Source: Rosellinia necatrix (taxonomy: Eukaryota > Ascomycota > Sordariomycetes > Xylariales > Xylariaceae). Taken from it: 64,000 bases of DNA. The notes below the pieces were generated by a model. It had not been told where the DNA came from, made no database searches, and saw nothing but the letters and a program-made list of their open reading frames with translations. Positions within the stretch are counted from its first letter, which is position 1, and each line of letters starts with the position of its first letter. The stretch lies in NCBI GenBank assembly GCA_021209875.1, contig JAGYVD010000007.1, positions 496,001 to 560,000 of the forward strand. Direction: 5' to 3'. This document shows, piece after piece, positions 34,701 to 46,546 of this stretch. The position numbers and the translations under genes are program-made.

Positions 34701-36568
34701 TTAACTATTATTTTTTTGCGTTTAAAAAAACCGTTAAGTTATAGTATTATTTTTTATATAATAAAGACTAGAAAAAAAAAAAAGATTTGTTTTTTAATGC
34801 GGTATATTTTTTTATTTATTATTAGTTTTTATATTATTTTATTAACTACGTTTTATATGTTTTATTATAATAGGTATATACAGCAGTATTTAAATATTTT
34901 TTTCTGCTAGCTGTTTTTAAATATAATTATTAATTAATTGTTTTTTAAAAGTTTTATAAAGCCTGTGTTGCAGAAAATTATTTTAAAGTTCTATAATAAT
35001 AAAAATAATAATTTAATAACTTTGGGGTTATTATATATATTAACGCCTGTAGTATGTTTAACTGTTTTTATTAAATTATAAAATAAACAGGGTAAGAACT
35101 GTTGCGGCCGAAGTAGTTGTTTAATTATAAATTTAGCTGCGGTGTTTTAAGTGTCTATTTTATAAGCTATATAATTAAGGTTTAGCGTTATAAAATAACC
35201 GATAATTTGTTTTTTTTTAAAATAAATATTTTTTTTTGTTTTATTTTTTATTATAATTTTATTTATGTCTGCAGTTATAAATGCTGCAAACGTGCCGACT
35301 AGCAGATTATTTAGCTTAAATAGCAAATTTTTACTATAGTTTTCTATATTATAATAGATTAAAATTATATAATAAGTATATGTATATATTATAATAAACT
35401 TTATATTATAAATTAGTATTTTTGTTTATTATTACACGGTATAATATTTATAGGTATAGCAATGTTGCAGAAATTAATAATAGTAGTACGTTTAAATATT
35501 AAAATATTAATTTGTTCTAATTATAATATGTTTGTTTTAATAAGCATGTTAGCTTAAAAGCTGTTAATAACAGCGATTTTGCGTTTAAAATACACTGTTT
35601 TAAAGATTTTTATTATCGGATGCTTGTTTTAAAAATATATTAGTAATAATATATAGTTATTTATAATATATAAAAATAAGCTTATGTTTTTTAATATAAT
35701 AAGTGTTGCCTGTTTCTGCTAATAGACTTAGGAGTAATTATTTTTAATTTATTTGCTGTTTTTAAGTGTTTTAAAACAGCTTGTGTTTATATAAACGTTT
35801 TGTTAATAATTAAAGTTTATTAGCTTAAATAATATATAAAACTTAAAATATTTATAAAAGCGGAAACTATATTTTAAACTTAGGCCTATAAATATAGCTT
35901 TAAAATATATTATATTAAATAATTTAAAATTATATAACTTAAAATTCTGTAATGTTTTAAATATTAGGTTTAATATTATTATTAGATTTATGCCGTAAAA
36001 ACTTTTTTTAATACGTAGTTTTAGTTTAAGTTGCCTGCTGTATTATTTTTTTAAATGCTTATATAATTTGTTTTTACTAAGGAATTTAATATTATAATCG
36101 CAGCATTTATAAACTTGTGTTATTGCAAAACTATAAAATGCTGTTATAAATTTAGTATTTTTTTATAAATAAAGTTTTTTATATTATTTAAGTAATAGTT
36201 TTTTATTAAAAAATCAAAAAGTTTATATTAATATTAAAATCATTTTGTTTAAATTTTTGCTTTTAATTGTTTTAATAGTTTAGTTTGTTATAATATATTT
36301 TAAGTTGTAGCTGTTGTTATTATAGCTATCTGTTTTATTAATTAGCCGGCGCCGGCAATAATTAACGGTTTAAAAAAATCAGGTTTTAAAAAAAAAAGCT
36401 TGGGGCATTAGCTTAAAATATATAATTAAATAAGTAAAAAGTTTTTTAAAAAAACCTGTATTTTTTAAAATATTTTTTATTATTATAATTATTACGTTTA
36501 TATAACTATATTAAAAAATTGTCAGCTTTATATTAAAAATATTACTAATAGAAAAAATTATTATTTTA
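31739..36568. pseudogene. RIP-degraded retrotransposon interior, left part
   Basis: About 4.8 kb composed almost only of A and T, with CpA and its complement nearly absent and TpA abundant. Every frame is broken. Short open frames here (for example around 34716-34910) consist of Ile, Leu, Phe, Tyr and Lys only and are composition artefacts. The original gag-pol genes presumably lay here, but no residue-level trace was recognised. Confidence 0.85.
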
Positions 36569-36823
36569 TGTTAGAGTAGGCAAGGGGTGCCAGGCTTGGC
36601 ACCACCAGTTGCCCCACTGTAAGATTAGATAAGGTGGCCCAGGCCACCTGGGCTAGCCCACTTGGGCTAGGCCCACCCACCTACCTGTACTAGTAGGTGG
36701 AATTCTAGGACTGCACCTAGAATTCCACCATCTTCATCACAACTACATACAACACCACAAACTAGACCAGCATACAGCAAATTACAGCTATTTACAGCTT
36801 CATACCCCTGACCAGACTTATCA
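36569..36823. mobile_element. Nested solo-LTR-like insertion, 255 bp, not RIP-mutated
   Basis: An island of normal base composition inside the A+T-rich element. It starts TGTTAGAG and ends CTTATCA (TG...CA). It is flanked on both sides by TTTTA (36564-36568 and 36824-36828), a 5-bp target duplication. It holds several perfect hairpins, such as GGTGGAATTCTAGG with its complement six bases later and CCACCTAC/GTAGGTGG. It codes for nothing. Confidence 0.8.
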
Positions 36824-37969
36824 TTTTAGTAAAAAAAGTTGTTTTAAAAAAAGTTTTCTTAAAGAAAATTTTTTTAAAAAACGTTTTTTTAAAAAAAATT
36901 TAAAACAAAGTTTTGCTATAAAAACATTTTATTTTTAGTTAATTTTTATAATATATTTTTGCGTTTTTATAATTAAATAAAAAAGTTTTGTAGTATTATT
37001 ATATCGCTTAAAACTTATAGTTAGCTTTAGATCTTTTTATTAAAAGCTTTAAAAGCCGTTTTTAATTAATTTATTTTATTCTAATTATAGCTTTTAATAT
37101 TTTAAATAACTTTTTAAATAAACGTTTAAATGTTGTAGCTTTTATTAATATAGTTTAATATAAATTAATAAGCTTTAAGTTTATTTATTAATATAGACTA
37201 AAAAGGTTTAAATTTTTTAATAAGCTTGTTATTAATTATATTAATTAATATTGTTTTAAATAGTTGTTTATTTATAAAAATAATATTTGTAAATATTAAA
37301 TTAAAGCTGGTCTTATTAAATATTATATTTAAACTTTACAGACTTTTATTTTTATTATATAATAAAATGTTTAAATCTGTTAATAAATATAAAAACGTTT
37401 ATATATTTAATTGTTTTTTATTTAATATAATTTTTAAACTTATTAAATTTTTAATAAAAAAGTTAAAATATTTAACGTTTTATAATTTAATTAATAACGT
37501 ATTAATATTTTTGCAAGCTGCAGCAAATAGTTAAACTATATTTTATGTTTATGCTGCTAATATTATAGTTATATTTTTAATATATTAATTAGTTTAAGCT
37601 GTTATAGCTTTTTATAAAAAACGTTATGTTTTTTTAGCTATAAGCAGAGTTTTTATATTAAATTTTAATAAACGTAAAAAAAAATATGCTAAGTTTAAAA
37701 TATTTAGTTTAACCGATTATATTAATGTTTTAAAACTTAAAGCTTTAAATGTTTATAATATAATTTTCAGCTTAAATATCCCGTTTAAAAAACTTTTTAT
37801 TATCTGCGATAATTTATAATATAATAGATTTAATAAAATATAAAAAATATTTAGTTGTTTTTAAAAAAGCTTAAATAAAATAATTTTTTTAAGTAGTCCA
37901 ACTTTTTTAAATAAGCTAAGTTATAACGTTATTTTTTTTAAGTTTATAGTTAATAAAAGCTTAATATTT
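36824..37969. pseudogene. RIP-degraded retrotransposon interior, middle part
   Basis: Same extreme A+T composition as the left part. The 102-codon frame at 37226-37534 is A+T-derived low complexity and not a gene. Confidence 0.8.
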
Positions 37970-38155
37970 TGACACAGTCAGGAAGAGGGGGCTCCTTATC
38001 TAGCTAGCGCAGCTAGCTAGATAAGGATTGTGTAGATTAGATAAGGTACTAGCCTAAGGCTTCTGGTCCCTGCGGGACCAGAAGCCCTTCCTTCTTTAAT
38101 TCTACATCACACTTTTACAGACTCAATACCACACTACCCTAAGTAAACTATACTA
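37970..38155. mobile_element. Second nested hairpin-rich insertion, ~186 bp
   Basis: A second island of normal composition. It starts TGACACAG and probably ends ACTA, with TATTT on both sides (37965-37969 and 38156-38160). The end is less clear than in the first insertion because it lacks a CA. It contains a perfect 15-bp palindrome CCTTATCTAGCTAGC with a 3-base loop and an 11-bp hairpin CTTCTGGTCCC/GGGACCAGAAG. It shares GATTAGATAAGGT with the insertion at 36569-36823, so the two may belong to related families. Confidence 0.65.
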
Positions 38156-38549
38156 TATTTAAACTAAATAATTTAATTAATAAAAAATAAATATCGTATA
38201 TTATTTTCTACTGCTTAAAAAAAATATTAAATTAATGTTTTAATATTATTTAGCTTAGCAGATAACTATTTTTAAAACTAGTTTTAGTTTAAATATTATT
38301 TTTTATAAAATATTTAATTAATTTAATATTTAATTTAATAACTGTTGTTATAAACAGGTAGTTTATATTAAAAAATCGAAAAAATTAACAAGCTAAAAAT
38401 ATATGTTTAGCTGTTATAAAATATATAATAAGCGTTTTTTTAGTAGTTATAAACTTAATTAACGTTTTTTAATATTATATAAAACAATTAATAAAAAAGC
38501 AGTAAAAATAAAAACGGTTGATCTTATAACAAGTTGTTAGCTATTAGTT

Positions 38550-38717
38550 TATAGCAGCCAGCAGCTTATTAAATTATATAATTTTAAAGACTTAATATAT
38601 TAGTTGTTATATTATTAATATAAAAAAGATAGATCGGTCTAAACCTCTGCACTATCGCTACTATATACTTACAACTACTTTATATGGGTCCAGATAAATA
38701 TGGGTCCAACTGCTACA
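38550..38717. repeat. Right LTR of the RIP-degraded element
   Basis: Starts TATAGCAGCCAGCAGC and ends ACTGCTACA. It is heavily mutated in the first ~115 bp and nearly intact in the last ~55 bp, the reverse of the left LTR. A stretch around AAACCTCTGCACTATCGC is identical in both. Confidence 0.95.
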
Positions 38718-39321
38718 ACCTGGGTAGGTACATTTGGTAGGTAGGTAAGTAAGTAGAAGGACACTCTGTACTACCTCTACTTACCTACCTACTAGGTAGG
38801 TAGGTACTTAGGTAGATAGAAGGTAGGGAGGTGCTTCCAAACATGAGTCCAAAGTTTGGTTTAACCTTGGATAAAAATATAAATATATTTTTGTAGGCGC
38901 TTAACCTTACCTGGCTGATACCTACCTATTGATACTTGCGCCGCCTATAGGACGTGATGAGGGTGCCTAGGTAGATTTGTTATTAACGACACATTACTCG
39001 GGATAATATAAATATGCAAATATCCGGTTTCGAACGGCCAGGTCAAATGCCTCTGGATCCTATGTTTACCTGCTTGTTCTCAAGCAGTCGTACTCTGATT
39101 GGTTTTCTTGTCGGGACTATGGTCACCTCGTCCAACCGCACCAAATGACGACAAAACCTTGACGCGTAGGCCCGGCCATGATAGACGGCCAGTTCGAGAG
39201 ACATGGTATCAGATATGTAAGATATGACTAAATAGAGTATACACGGGTTGATCGGACACTACCAATCAACCCCATTTTATCCAATACAACCTGGTACTAC
39301 CAACAGCTGCACCAGACAAGT
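38718..39321. other. Right flank of the retrotransposon and 3' region of the SCP2 gene
   Basis: Begins with the second target-duplication copy ACCTG (38718-38722), followed by dense TAGG/ACCT tetranucleotide tracts (38722-38830). Composition returns to normal at the LTR boundary. No gene was seen. Confidence 0.6.
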
Positions 39322-39837
39322 TTATAGCTTGGCCGTGGTCTGGGCCTTCTTCATGATAGGGTCAAGCTTCGTGGCCTTCATCACATCGCCCTTGATCTTT
39401 AGTTTTCCCGACATGAACAATCGCTGAGCATTGGCTTGTCCAGCAACGAGCTTGGCAAAGTCCTCGTCAGAGAGGGAGAGGGTGACTATGGTCGGTGGTG
39501 TTAGCCCGAGAATCATGTTACAATGTGGCATAGTAGCAGCATCTCACCATTGGGCTTGTTTCCTAGGCCATCGCCCACAGCACCCTTCTCCTTCAAGTCA
39601 ATATGCCAGCTCTCTGTCTCGCCAGCCTTGTTCTTCAGCGTAAAAGCAAAAACACCATTGCCTTGCTTGATAGCGTCTTTTCGGCTGGCTTCGCTGGAGG
39701 TCAGGACGCCGTTAATGGCGTCAAAGGCTGCCGAAGCAGGGAATTTGGCTGTCACTTAGGTATCAGCCCTCAGTTCATGGGTCACGCCGCCTGACGGAAG
39801 AACTTCCAGAGAAGAACTCACCATTCGCGAAACCCAT
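39322..39837 (-). CDS. Sterol carrier protein 2 (SCP2) domain protein, peroxisomal (126 aa)
   Basis: A small lipid-binding protein of the SCP2 family, likely to carry acyl-CoAs or other lipids in peroxisomes. Three exons on the minus strand: 39837-39822 (only 16 nt, MGFAN), 39748-39548 and 39485-39322, with GT-AG introns of 73 and 62 nt and a continuous frame. The whole product is one SCP2 domain (residues ~10-120), including AFTLKNKAGETESWHIDLK and KLVAGQANAQRLFMSGKLKI. The last residues are AKL, an accepted type 1 peroxisomal targeting signal. Length and sequence are normal for fungal single-domain SCP2. Confidence 0.96.
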
Positions 39838-42247
39838 CTTGTATAGAGTTCCCAGGGGAGCAGACGCTATCGGTCGAGGTGAAAGAAGGCTAATTAGCTG
39901 TCGTTGGTCTTTTGTTTGTCTGTTGTTGGTTTAAGGAAGTCTGGGTGGGTATTTGCGACGGTGAATGGGGATTGCGGGTTCTTGTATGCCGGTAATTTGA
40001 CCCACGAGGACGCTATTCGGATCGAGGAGCTCAAGAGTCCAAGGAATGACGCTGCATTTTGCTCTTGCACATGTGAATCGAACCTCGGTCATTGCCGAAT
40101 GCGTTTACGTGTGGACCTAAGGCTATAACAAGTTAGTCTACTGGGATGAGAGCGGGGCTATCTCCATAATGCATGGGGCTAGCACGCTTGCCTACGATGG
40201 CCCCTTGCTTACAGTGCTCGCTTCTAATGGTAACCGACACACTCAAAAGTTTATAAGTCCTGGTACACTAGACCCGCAACGTGCCCCACCAAACAGCCAC
40301 CTAGGCACTACGTACTTGGGCAATTTATTACCATACTTAGTTTAGTCAACCACAGGAGTTCCTGCCCATAAACGATAAAAGGCCACCTGGGCAGCCGCAA
40401 GCTTTATCCTTGGGTTGGGTACCTAAGTAGGTATGTAAGTCGGCAGGCAAGATACCTACTATCGCCGCTAGTTCCGGGCAATACGTTCACCACCAGCCTG
40501 CGATCAGCCCTAGCCTGCCTACCTGATGAGAACTCTATTTTCAACTTGGCCAAATGCCATGCCGTGGGTGTGTTAGCACCGAAGTAAGGTACGAATCTTA
40601 CGAGATTGATTACCACCAGCCCCTATTCTGTTCACGAAGAGTGCAAGGGCGAGAGGCGAGAGCACACGGGTAGGCTCAACTAACTTGGGTGATAGATAGC
40701 CCACTATCAGGCAGGCGTGGGCTTATTTTTCATTCATTCATTCATCCATTCATTCATCCATCCATTCATTCATCCATCCATTCATCCACCTATCTATATC
40801 TGCCCGTTCATTTATTCATTCGTTCAAGCCCACTTCAAGTGAAGCCGTCACTCAACCCTCGAGATACCCGGAGGAGCCAGAGGCTCTCCTAAATTGTGTC
40901 CGCGGCCGGCAAGGCGAGGCAGGCAGACCCCGACACAGACGGCATTGCTCGGCGTTACAGTGCTACCCTACTATCACCACGCTCGAAATAGTGGCCGATA
41001 TGATGCGGTCGCTCACGATGGGATTTGGGGATAGTCATAATCACGGCCCTGCTGCCGCTCGGGTAGGCGACGGGGACGCAGGGGTTTGCTTAGCTGTCAT
41101 GCCACCACGGTTACACTCGCCTGAGTGTGACGTATAAAACCACGGGGCATCGTCAGCCGTCAGCGGGCGCCTTACAAAGTACGTCGCAGCGAAGTACGGT
41201 AGGTCGGGTAGGTCGACAGCAGCAGGCAAACCACCATATGTGCGCATCATGTCCATCGCCCATGGTGTTAGTTCGCCGAGCCACCACCGCGTGTGCGGTG
41301 CAGAACATGCCATACAGAACGGTATAGGCACCAGTGCAGACACCACCAATACAGACTCCGTCTCTCCATGTCCCCATGTCTCTATCCCTCTATCTAGTAG
41401 TAATGGGCACCAGTGCTGGTCGGCCGTAACAGCGCTTGGCAACTCAAGTCATGTGTGCGAAGGTAAGTATGGCGTACAGCATATCTCCGTTAATGACCGA
41501 TGATTCTATACAGATCCCATCGAGATCCTCCCCTATAAGTATAGTAGGTATCTAGGCATGCCTGTGTCGAATCGTCCGCAAGCAGATCGAGCGCAATCTA
41601 TTCGATCATGAGCTAGACCAGCCAATATACATCAACTCCCTCCCCCCACGCAGCACGACCATCTGGTTCCTTTGGGGTCTAGTCTAGACAGGGCGCGGTC
41701 TTTCGGGATTTGTTCGCGGCCCTGCCAACAAATCAAAAAAAAGCCACCGCCAACCCTTGTCTTATTGGCGGCGGGGAAAATGGGCAACTCCTCTTTTCTT
41801 CAGCGACGCTGTTCGCACCGCCTGTCTCTCCTCCCCATCGATTTGACAACAGAGGCCGACCATGGTAAGCAGGAGCACATTGTTATCATCGCCTTGCCTA
41901 TTTGGTCAATAAATCTAGCGGTCGTCGCCACGAGTCCCATCATGGCAGACTCTGGGACTAGTTAACATAACTTTGAGACGCTCGTCTTCGCATCGCCTTC
42001 GGGTATTATTGGCACGCCCCTCTCAGTGACACTACCGGCCCCGAATTATACCCCGTACGATCCTACTCCGGTGCCTATACTGGTGCCGACACCGATGCCC
42101 ATATCGGTGGGGGCTTCTGCTCAGCCTTGCCACCTTCAAATCATCCGAGCTCTGCTCTTACTAAGAATGCAACGGCCAGGGCCGTAATACCAGCCGCACG
42201 ATCAACTCTACTCTCAGCTGACGCCGCCGCCGGATCGCATAGAGACC
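39838..42247. other. Intergenic region between SCP2 and the Zn2Cys6 gene
   Basis: 2.4 kb with divergent genes at both ends, so it should hold both promoters. Contains a CATTCATC-type microsatellite at about 40730-40815. No supportable gene; frames around 41041-41510 overlap on both strands with no recognisable domain. Confidence 0.5.
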
Positions 42248-43945
42248 ATGGAAACCGTAAGACGGACACAGGGTTGTTGGACTTGCAAAAGTAAGTACCT
42301 CGCGCCCGCCGACATCTGTGCTGTAGACCCACTCACCGTCGCGTGTTCAAGAGAGGAAGATAGGCTGCGACCGTAGTTATCCCGCTTGTAACAACTGCCT
42401 TCGAACCGGCAGGGAATGCATGGGCTACGGTATCCGCCTCGCCTGGCCAGACCAGCCTGATGGCCGGCGTAGGGGGAATCGCATCCCCGACCGGGTGGTC
42501 CACTGCAGCCCGCACAATCCCGCCCACTACGGGAAGCAGTTCCTGAATATGACCTATCAGGACGTCATACACAGCGGAAAGGGACTGGACGGCGTGTCGT
42601 TCCTAAACAGCCGGCCGCGACCGGCCAGGAGCATCCCGCTCTTCGCAAGTTTCCACGAGCGAGATGGCCATCTTTTACGATACTGTATGACCGCTTACGG
42701 TACCCTTCCCCTCCCGCCGACATGCGTCTAATTTGCTTCATAGATCATGACAGACTTTCACAGATGATCTCGACCATCAATGTCGCCAATGGTTTTCGAG
42801 ATGATTTGATGCCCATGGCCCTGTATAGCAATGGGGAAGCCTCTTACGGTCTACGGAACGCTATGTTGGCCGTCTCCGCCTTTCACCTATGGGGTTCTGA
42901 GCACGCCTTGTCCTACAAACACGAAGCGATCAAGTCGCTGGGTTCCTCTTTATCAACCGGATCGTTTGACACTACCGAGACTCAATTAGCAACTTCTATG
43001 ATGCTCTGTGTGTATAATGTAAGATCACCGCCTCACAAGCTACCGGTTTATGAAGGGGCTGACAGTGGATAGGTTTTCGATGAAACCGAGGGCAACTGGG
43101 GCGTACATCTCTCCGGCGCACAGAAGATCCTTCACCGACTCGCCAATATACACGGCGGATACCTAGCTTACAGGTTCCTTTACACATGGTTCTTGTACCA
43201 CGAAGTCCTTGGAGGCTTCAGCCAACCGCTTGATCAGTGGCCTGACGGCCCCGTGTCACTCCAGCTTTTGCGTGACACAGATTTTGACACCTCGATGGTA
43301 CAGTACCGCGAACCTTTACTATTGTAGATTTCCCAGACTGATTCTTAGTAGATCATCGGCTCTCTAGGGTGCTCTGTCGAGGTCATGCAGGTCATTAGCC
43401 ACGTAAATCACTGGCGCGCCACTGAACTCCGCGGGGATCCTACACTATTTCCTGAGCAGAACAGGGCCATGCAGTACAAGACACTTGAGAGTAAACTTTC
43501 CTCACTAATACAACGATTAGACCCAAGGCACGGGGCACACCTATCGCGGTACGACTGTACAAGGACATTGGCTACGGCCGAGCTATACCGGCTCGCCGCA
43601 TTTCTCTATCTCCATAGTGTTGGCAGTACCGAGACCTCCCATGACATAAAATCAGGCTATCTACAACAAGCTTTACATATCCTCGACAGTTTGAAGGTCT
43701 GCACAAGTCCGTGGCCGCTTTTTGTCATCGCTTGTGAGGTCGAAACTGATGATCAGAGAATCCATATCCTGCAAACCCTCGACCGTATGGATGAGGAAAG
43801 ACATATTGGCAACGTATTTGTTCTGAGGCATATCATTGAGTCGTTTTGGAAACAACAAGATCTTCAAGCGGATTCCGGTCGAGCTTCCAGTTCAAAATGG
43901 TGGGATGTTATTGACCTCAAATTATCCACGCCCTGGTTCATCTAA
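42248..43945 (+). CDS. Zn2Cys6 fungal transcription factor (489 aa)
   Basis: A fungal-specific zinc-cluster regulator. Five exons: 42248-42290, 42352-42684, 42744-43018, 43073-43297, 43352-43945, all GT-AG and in frame. The zinc cluster is at the N-terminus: Cys10, Cys13, Cys20, Cys27, Cys30 and Cys37, spacing 2-6-6-2-6, in GCWTCKKRKIGCDRSYPAC. An intron splits this domain after the second cysteine. The rest fits the fungal transcription factor domain of the PF11951 kind (Fungal_trans_2): AMLAVSAFHLWG, LSGAQKILHRL, and a helical C-terminus with LATAELYRLAAFLYLHSV. Its stop codon is only about 94 bp from that of the convergent nitrilase gene. It is therefore a candidate local regulator of nitrilase and permease; the target genes are inference. 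Confidence 0.94.
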
Positions 43946-44039
43946 GCAAGGGCTAGCAGCGAGCCTCAGATGTGGCTAGAACACTATTTCGGCTTCTATA
44001 ATGACAGCCGTCCCTCTACTTTACAGAGACACCGCTAGC

Positions 44040-45187
44040 TCATTTTGCCATCTCCGTCACATGCTTGTCCGCTGTCGGGTTAACTAGTAAACTGAGCAGA
44101 TCGGGCCGGGCGTAATGCCCAACTACATCAATGAACGCCTTAGGGTAGTCGATGTCACGCAAGTTGACATCGGCGATCAGGACTCCCTCGTCGCCACTTC
44201 CCAACGGGTCACACAATGGCTTCCCGTCTGGTCCGAATATCATAGAGAACCCTCCTCCAGGCTGGTATTGACGGTTCGGCCTTAGTCTCGATGTGGGTAG
44301 AGATAGGGATGAGGGGTCTTACTGTTTTTGTAACAGGGTTACCAGAGAGATTATTTTTCTCTAAGTTCTTCTCCGTGAGGATCTGTGACGCAACCAAAAC
44401 AAAGCACTGGCCCTCTATTGCCATAAATTGCGAGGCCCGGTAGCTCGCCTCTCCGGTCTCATGGTAGAGCCACGCGATTTTTTTAGGGTCTGGCATCTCA
44501 AACTCTGCCGGCCAACTACCCAACCCGGTCAGGGATCTGGTATATAATGGTAAGGAGTTGTCCTTACCTTGCCACATGAATCTGAACTCCTTGCGAGTAT
44601 TCATAGTACCGAAGCAAGGGCTGTAGGTGCTCCCAGCAGTTCAACCCCCCGATCCTACCAAACTGCGATGGGACCACGCATTTTAGAGACTCGGCTTGCC
44701 CCTCGCCCCAAATTGTTCGTTCTATGTGCGTCGGCTTAATCTTGCGGCGGTGGTGCACAATCTCCCCGTCGGGCGAGATGAACGATTGTGCCATATATAG
44801 GCTTCCCCCATCCCTTTCACTATATCCAAGGACGACGAACATCTCAGCTTCCTTGACGGCAGCCTGGATACGACGCATCTGAACAGAATCACGTTCCATG
44901 GAATTGGCCATATACTCGTGGACGATGTGAGTGTTTTCGATGACGCTCGATGTCCATATTGACCTAGATGAGAGGCAAGTTGGCATTAGTTTTAGGGAAC
45001 GGCCATGAAGGTCAGTCTGTTCTCACCATGGATAACCCGGAATCCAGACTTCGGGGAATCCAAGGACCTGCACCCCATCCGCACTAGAGCTTTTAATCAG
45101 TGCGATGGTTTTGTCAACACTTCCATTGAGATCAAGCCAGACAGGCTCTGCTTGTACTGCCCCGACGCGAACCACATTCTTGGTCAT
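44040..45187 (-). CDS. Nitrilase (carbon-nitrogen hydrolase), 323 aa
   Basis: Hydrolyses a nitrile to the acid and ammonia, or to the amide if it is a hydratase-type member. Four exons on the minus strand: 45187-45027, 44963-44568, 44515-44323, 44261-44040, with introns of 63, 52 and 61 nt and one continuous frame. The catalytic triad of the superfamily is present: Glu46 in [12 protein letters not shown], Lys128 in [10 protein letters not shown] and Cys163 in [26 protein letters not shown] also follows the nitrilase and cyanide-hydratase pattern. The protein lacks a long C-terminal tail, and its length suits an ordinary nitrilase better than the longer cyanide hydratases. The substrate cannot be assigned. 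It is divergent from an amino acid/amine permease and convergent with a Zn2Cys6 gene. Confidence 0.95.
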
Positions 45188-46546
45188 ATTGGGAGGATGC
45201 AGTCAGATTGTAGTGAGGGAGTGAGGGTGGATTGCTTTGGATGCAACCCCCAGATATTACCACGAGGGTTTCATGCTTGCGACTATATACCGCCGCTCGG
45301 TGAGCCCTCCCTGCGTGCGGGGCTTTATAAGGGATCACACATTACGCATTCTGGTGTGCCAATGTTTTGACCATTCGCCGGTGACAGATACCGGGCCACG
45401 AATGTGAAATGAATGCACTGCTTGTGTCTTGTGTCCCCGCAATTACAGAGTAGGGAGCGGTTGAAACTATCATTCTTAGGTACAGCCATCTATATATGCC
45501 CCCCCCAAACGCTAGTAAAGAGGGACTCGCGATCGCAGAGTCCTTCCACGTCAAAGAGATCCCTATCTTAGCTGGAACCGCAGGACTCTGACCTCCATCC
45601 CCTCCGCACGTGGTCCCCAGCTTTTTGGGCTTGGCCACCCAGGGCCGTGGCGTGTCCGGGGTTTGAGCGTTTTTTTTTTTTTTCCTTCTTCTTCATCTGA
45701 ATCCAGCGTTCCTCGGTATGTACCCCATGTATGAACCCCGCGATTCACCTGCGGTGCCACTCTGGCAAGCAGGTCCGTCCAGCGCAGCTAAAATAAAGTG
45801 ACCAGCAAATCCCACGCTGGTACTTTGTCTCACTGCAGCGAGGGATCTTACCCATGTACCCGGTATCAGTGGTCGGGAAACACGTTGGGTCAGTGATCCG
45901 TCGTTTATGGACGGTCCTTTTATGTATCCCTTACTGCGAGTTAGTACTACTTGTAAGCCAAGTCGTGTCCTTTTTTTTTTTTCTTGGTGTTTCCGTGTCA
46001 GGCGGGAGACGAATGCTGCCGGAGAAGGCGAATAGAAATTTGTGATACAATCAATAATGATATCAAAAAAAAAAAAAAAAAACGCTTATCTCCCTAAATC
46101 CGCGCATCGAAAGAAGCGGTGAAACTTTCAGGCAAGGGTCAAAGGACAAACTACACCGTCGTGCATCCAGCTCGTCCCTACCCTATCGTTCCATCGCAGG
46201 ATCGCCAGATAATTGTATTGGCGTGCAATAGAACTAGATATATAATGTAGGTTTCACCATAACAGAAAGCGATTTACCATGGGGGTTGAGACAGGATACT
46301 CAGCCTTATTCTACCAATACACAGTATCATCATATAAATATGCTACTACGCGATGATAATGCAGAATAGATAAGAATTTGACTATTGGAGCAATTTGGGT
46401 TAAGACTGCTCTTGGCGGTTGATCTTGAAAAAATAAAATAAAAAATTAAGATTGCCTACGGCGGGCATTCATTCTTCTGAGTAGAGCCGATTTGTCGCGT
46501 AATCGACTCACCCCTTACATATCCAAGCGTTTGCACTGCAGCCAAG
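45188..46546. promoter_or_regulatory. Divergent promoter region, nitrilase / permease
   Basis: 1.36 kb between two start codons pointing away from each other, so regulatory elements for both genes must lie here. Features seen are T and A homopolymer runs (45671-45683, 45971-45981, 46065-46081) and a C run near 45499. No specific binding site could be assigned. Confidence 0.5.

Larger units (their letters stand above)
31571..38717. mobile_element. RIP-degraded LTR retrotransposon, complete with LTRs and target duplication
   Basis: Two direct repeats of exactly 168 bp (31571-31738 and 38550-38717) begin TG (TA in the right copy) and end TGCTACA. They enclose about 6.8 kb of extremely A+T-rich DNA. 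The 5-bp ACCTG lies immediately outside both ends (31566-31570 and 38718-38722), as expected for integrase-mediated insertion. The two LTRs differ at about 28 sites, all transitions, with no indels. That is the mark of RIP rather than age-driven decay. No open frame for gag or pol survives, so superfamily and orientation cannot be told from the text. Two G+C-normal inserts lie inside. Confidence 0.95.

Noticed and set aside
34716..37534. 64- and 102-codon frames inside the retrotransposon
   Set aside because: Composition artefacts of A+T-rich, RIP-mutated DNA.
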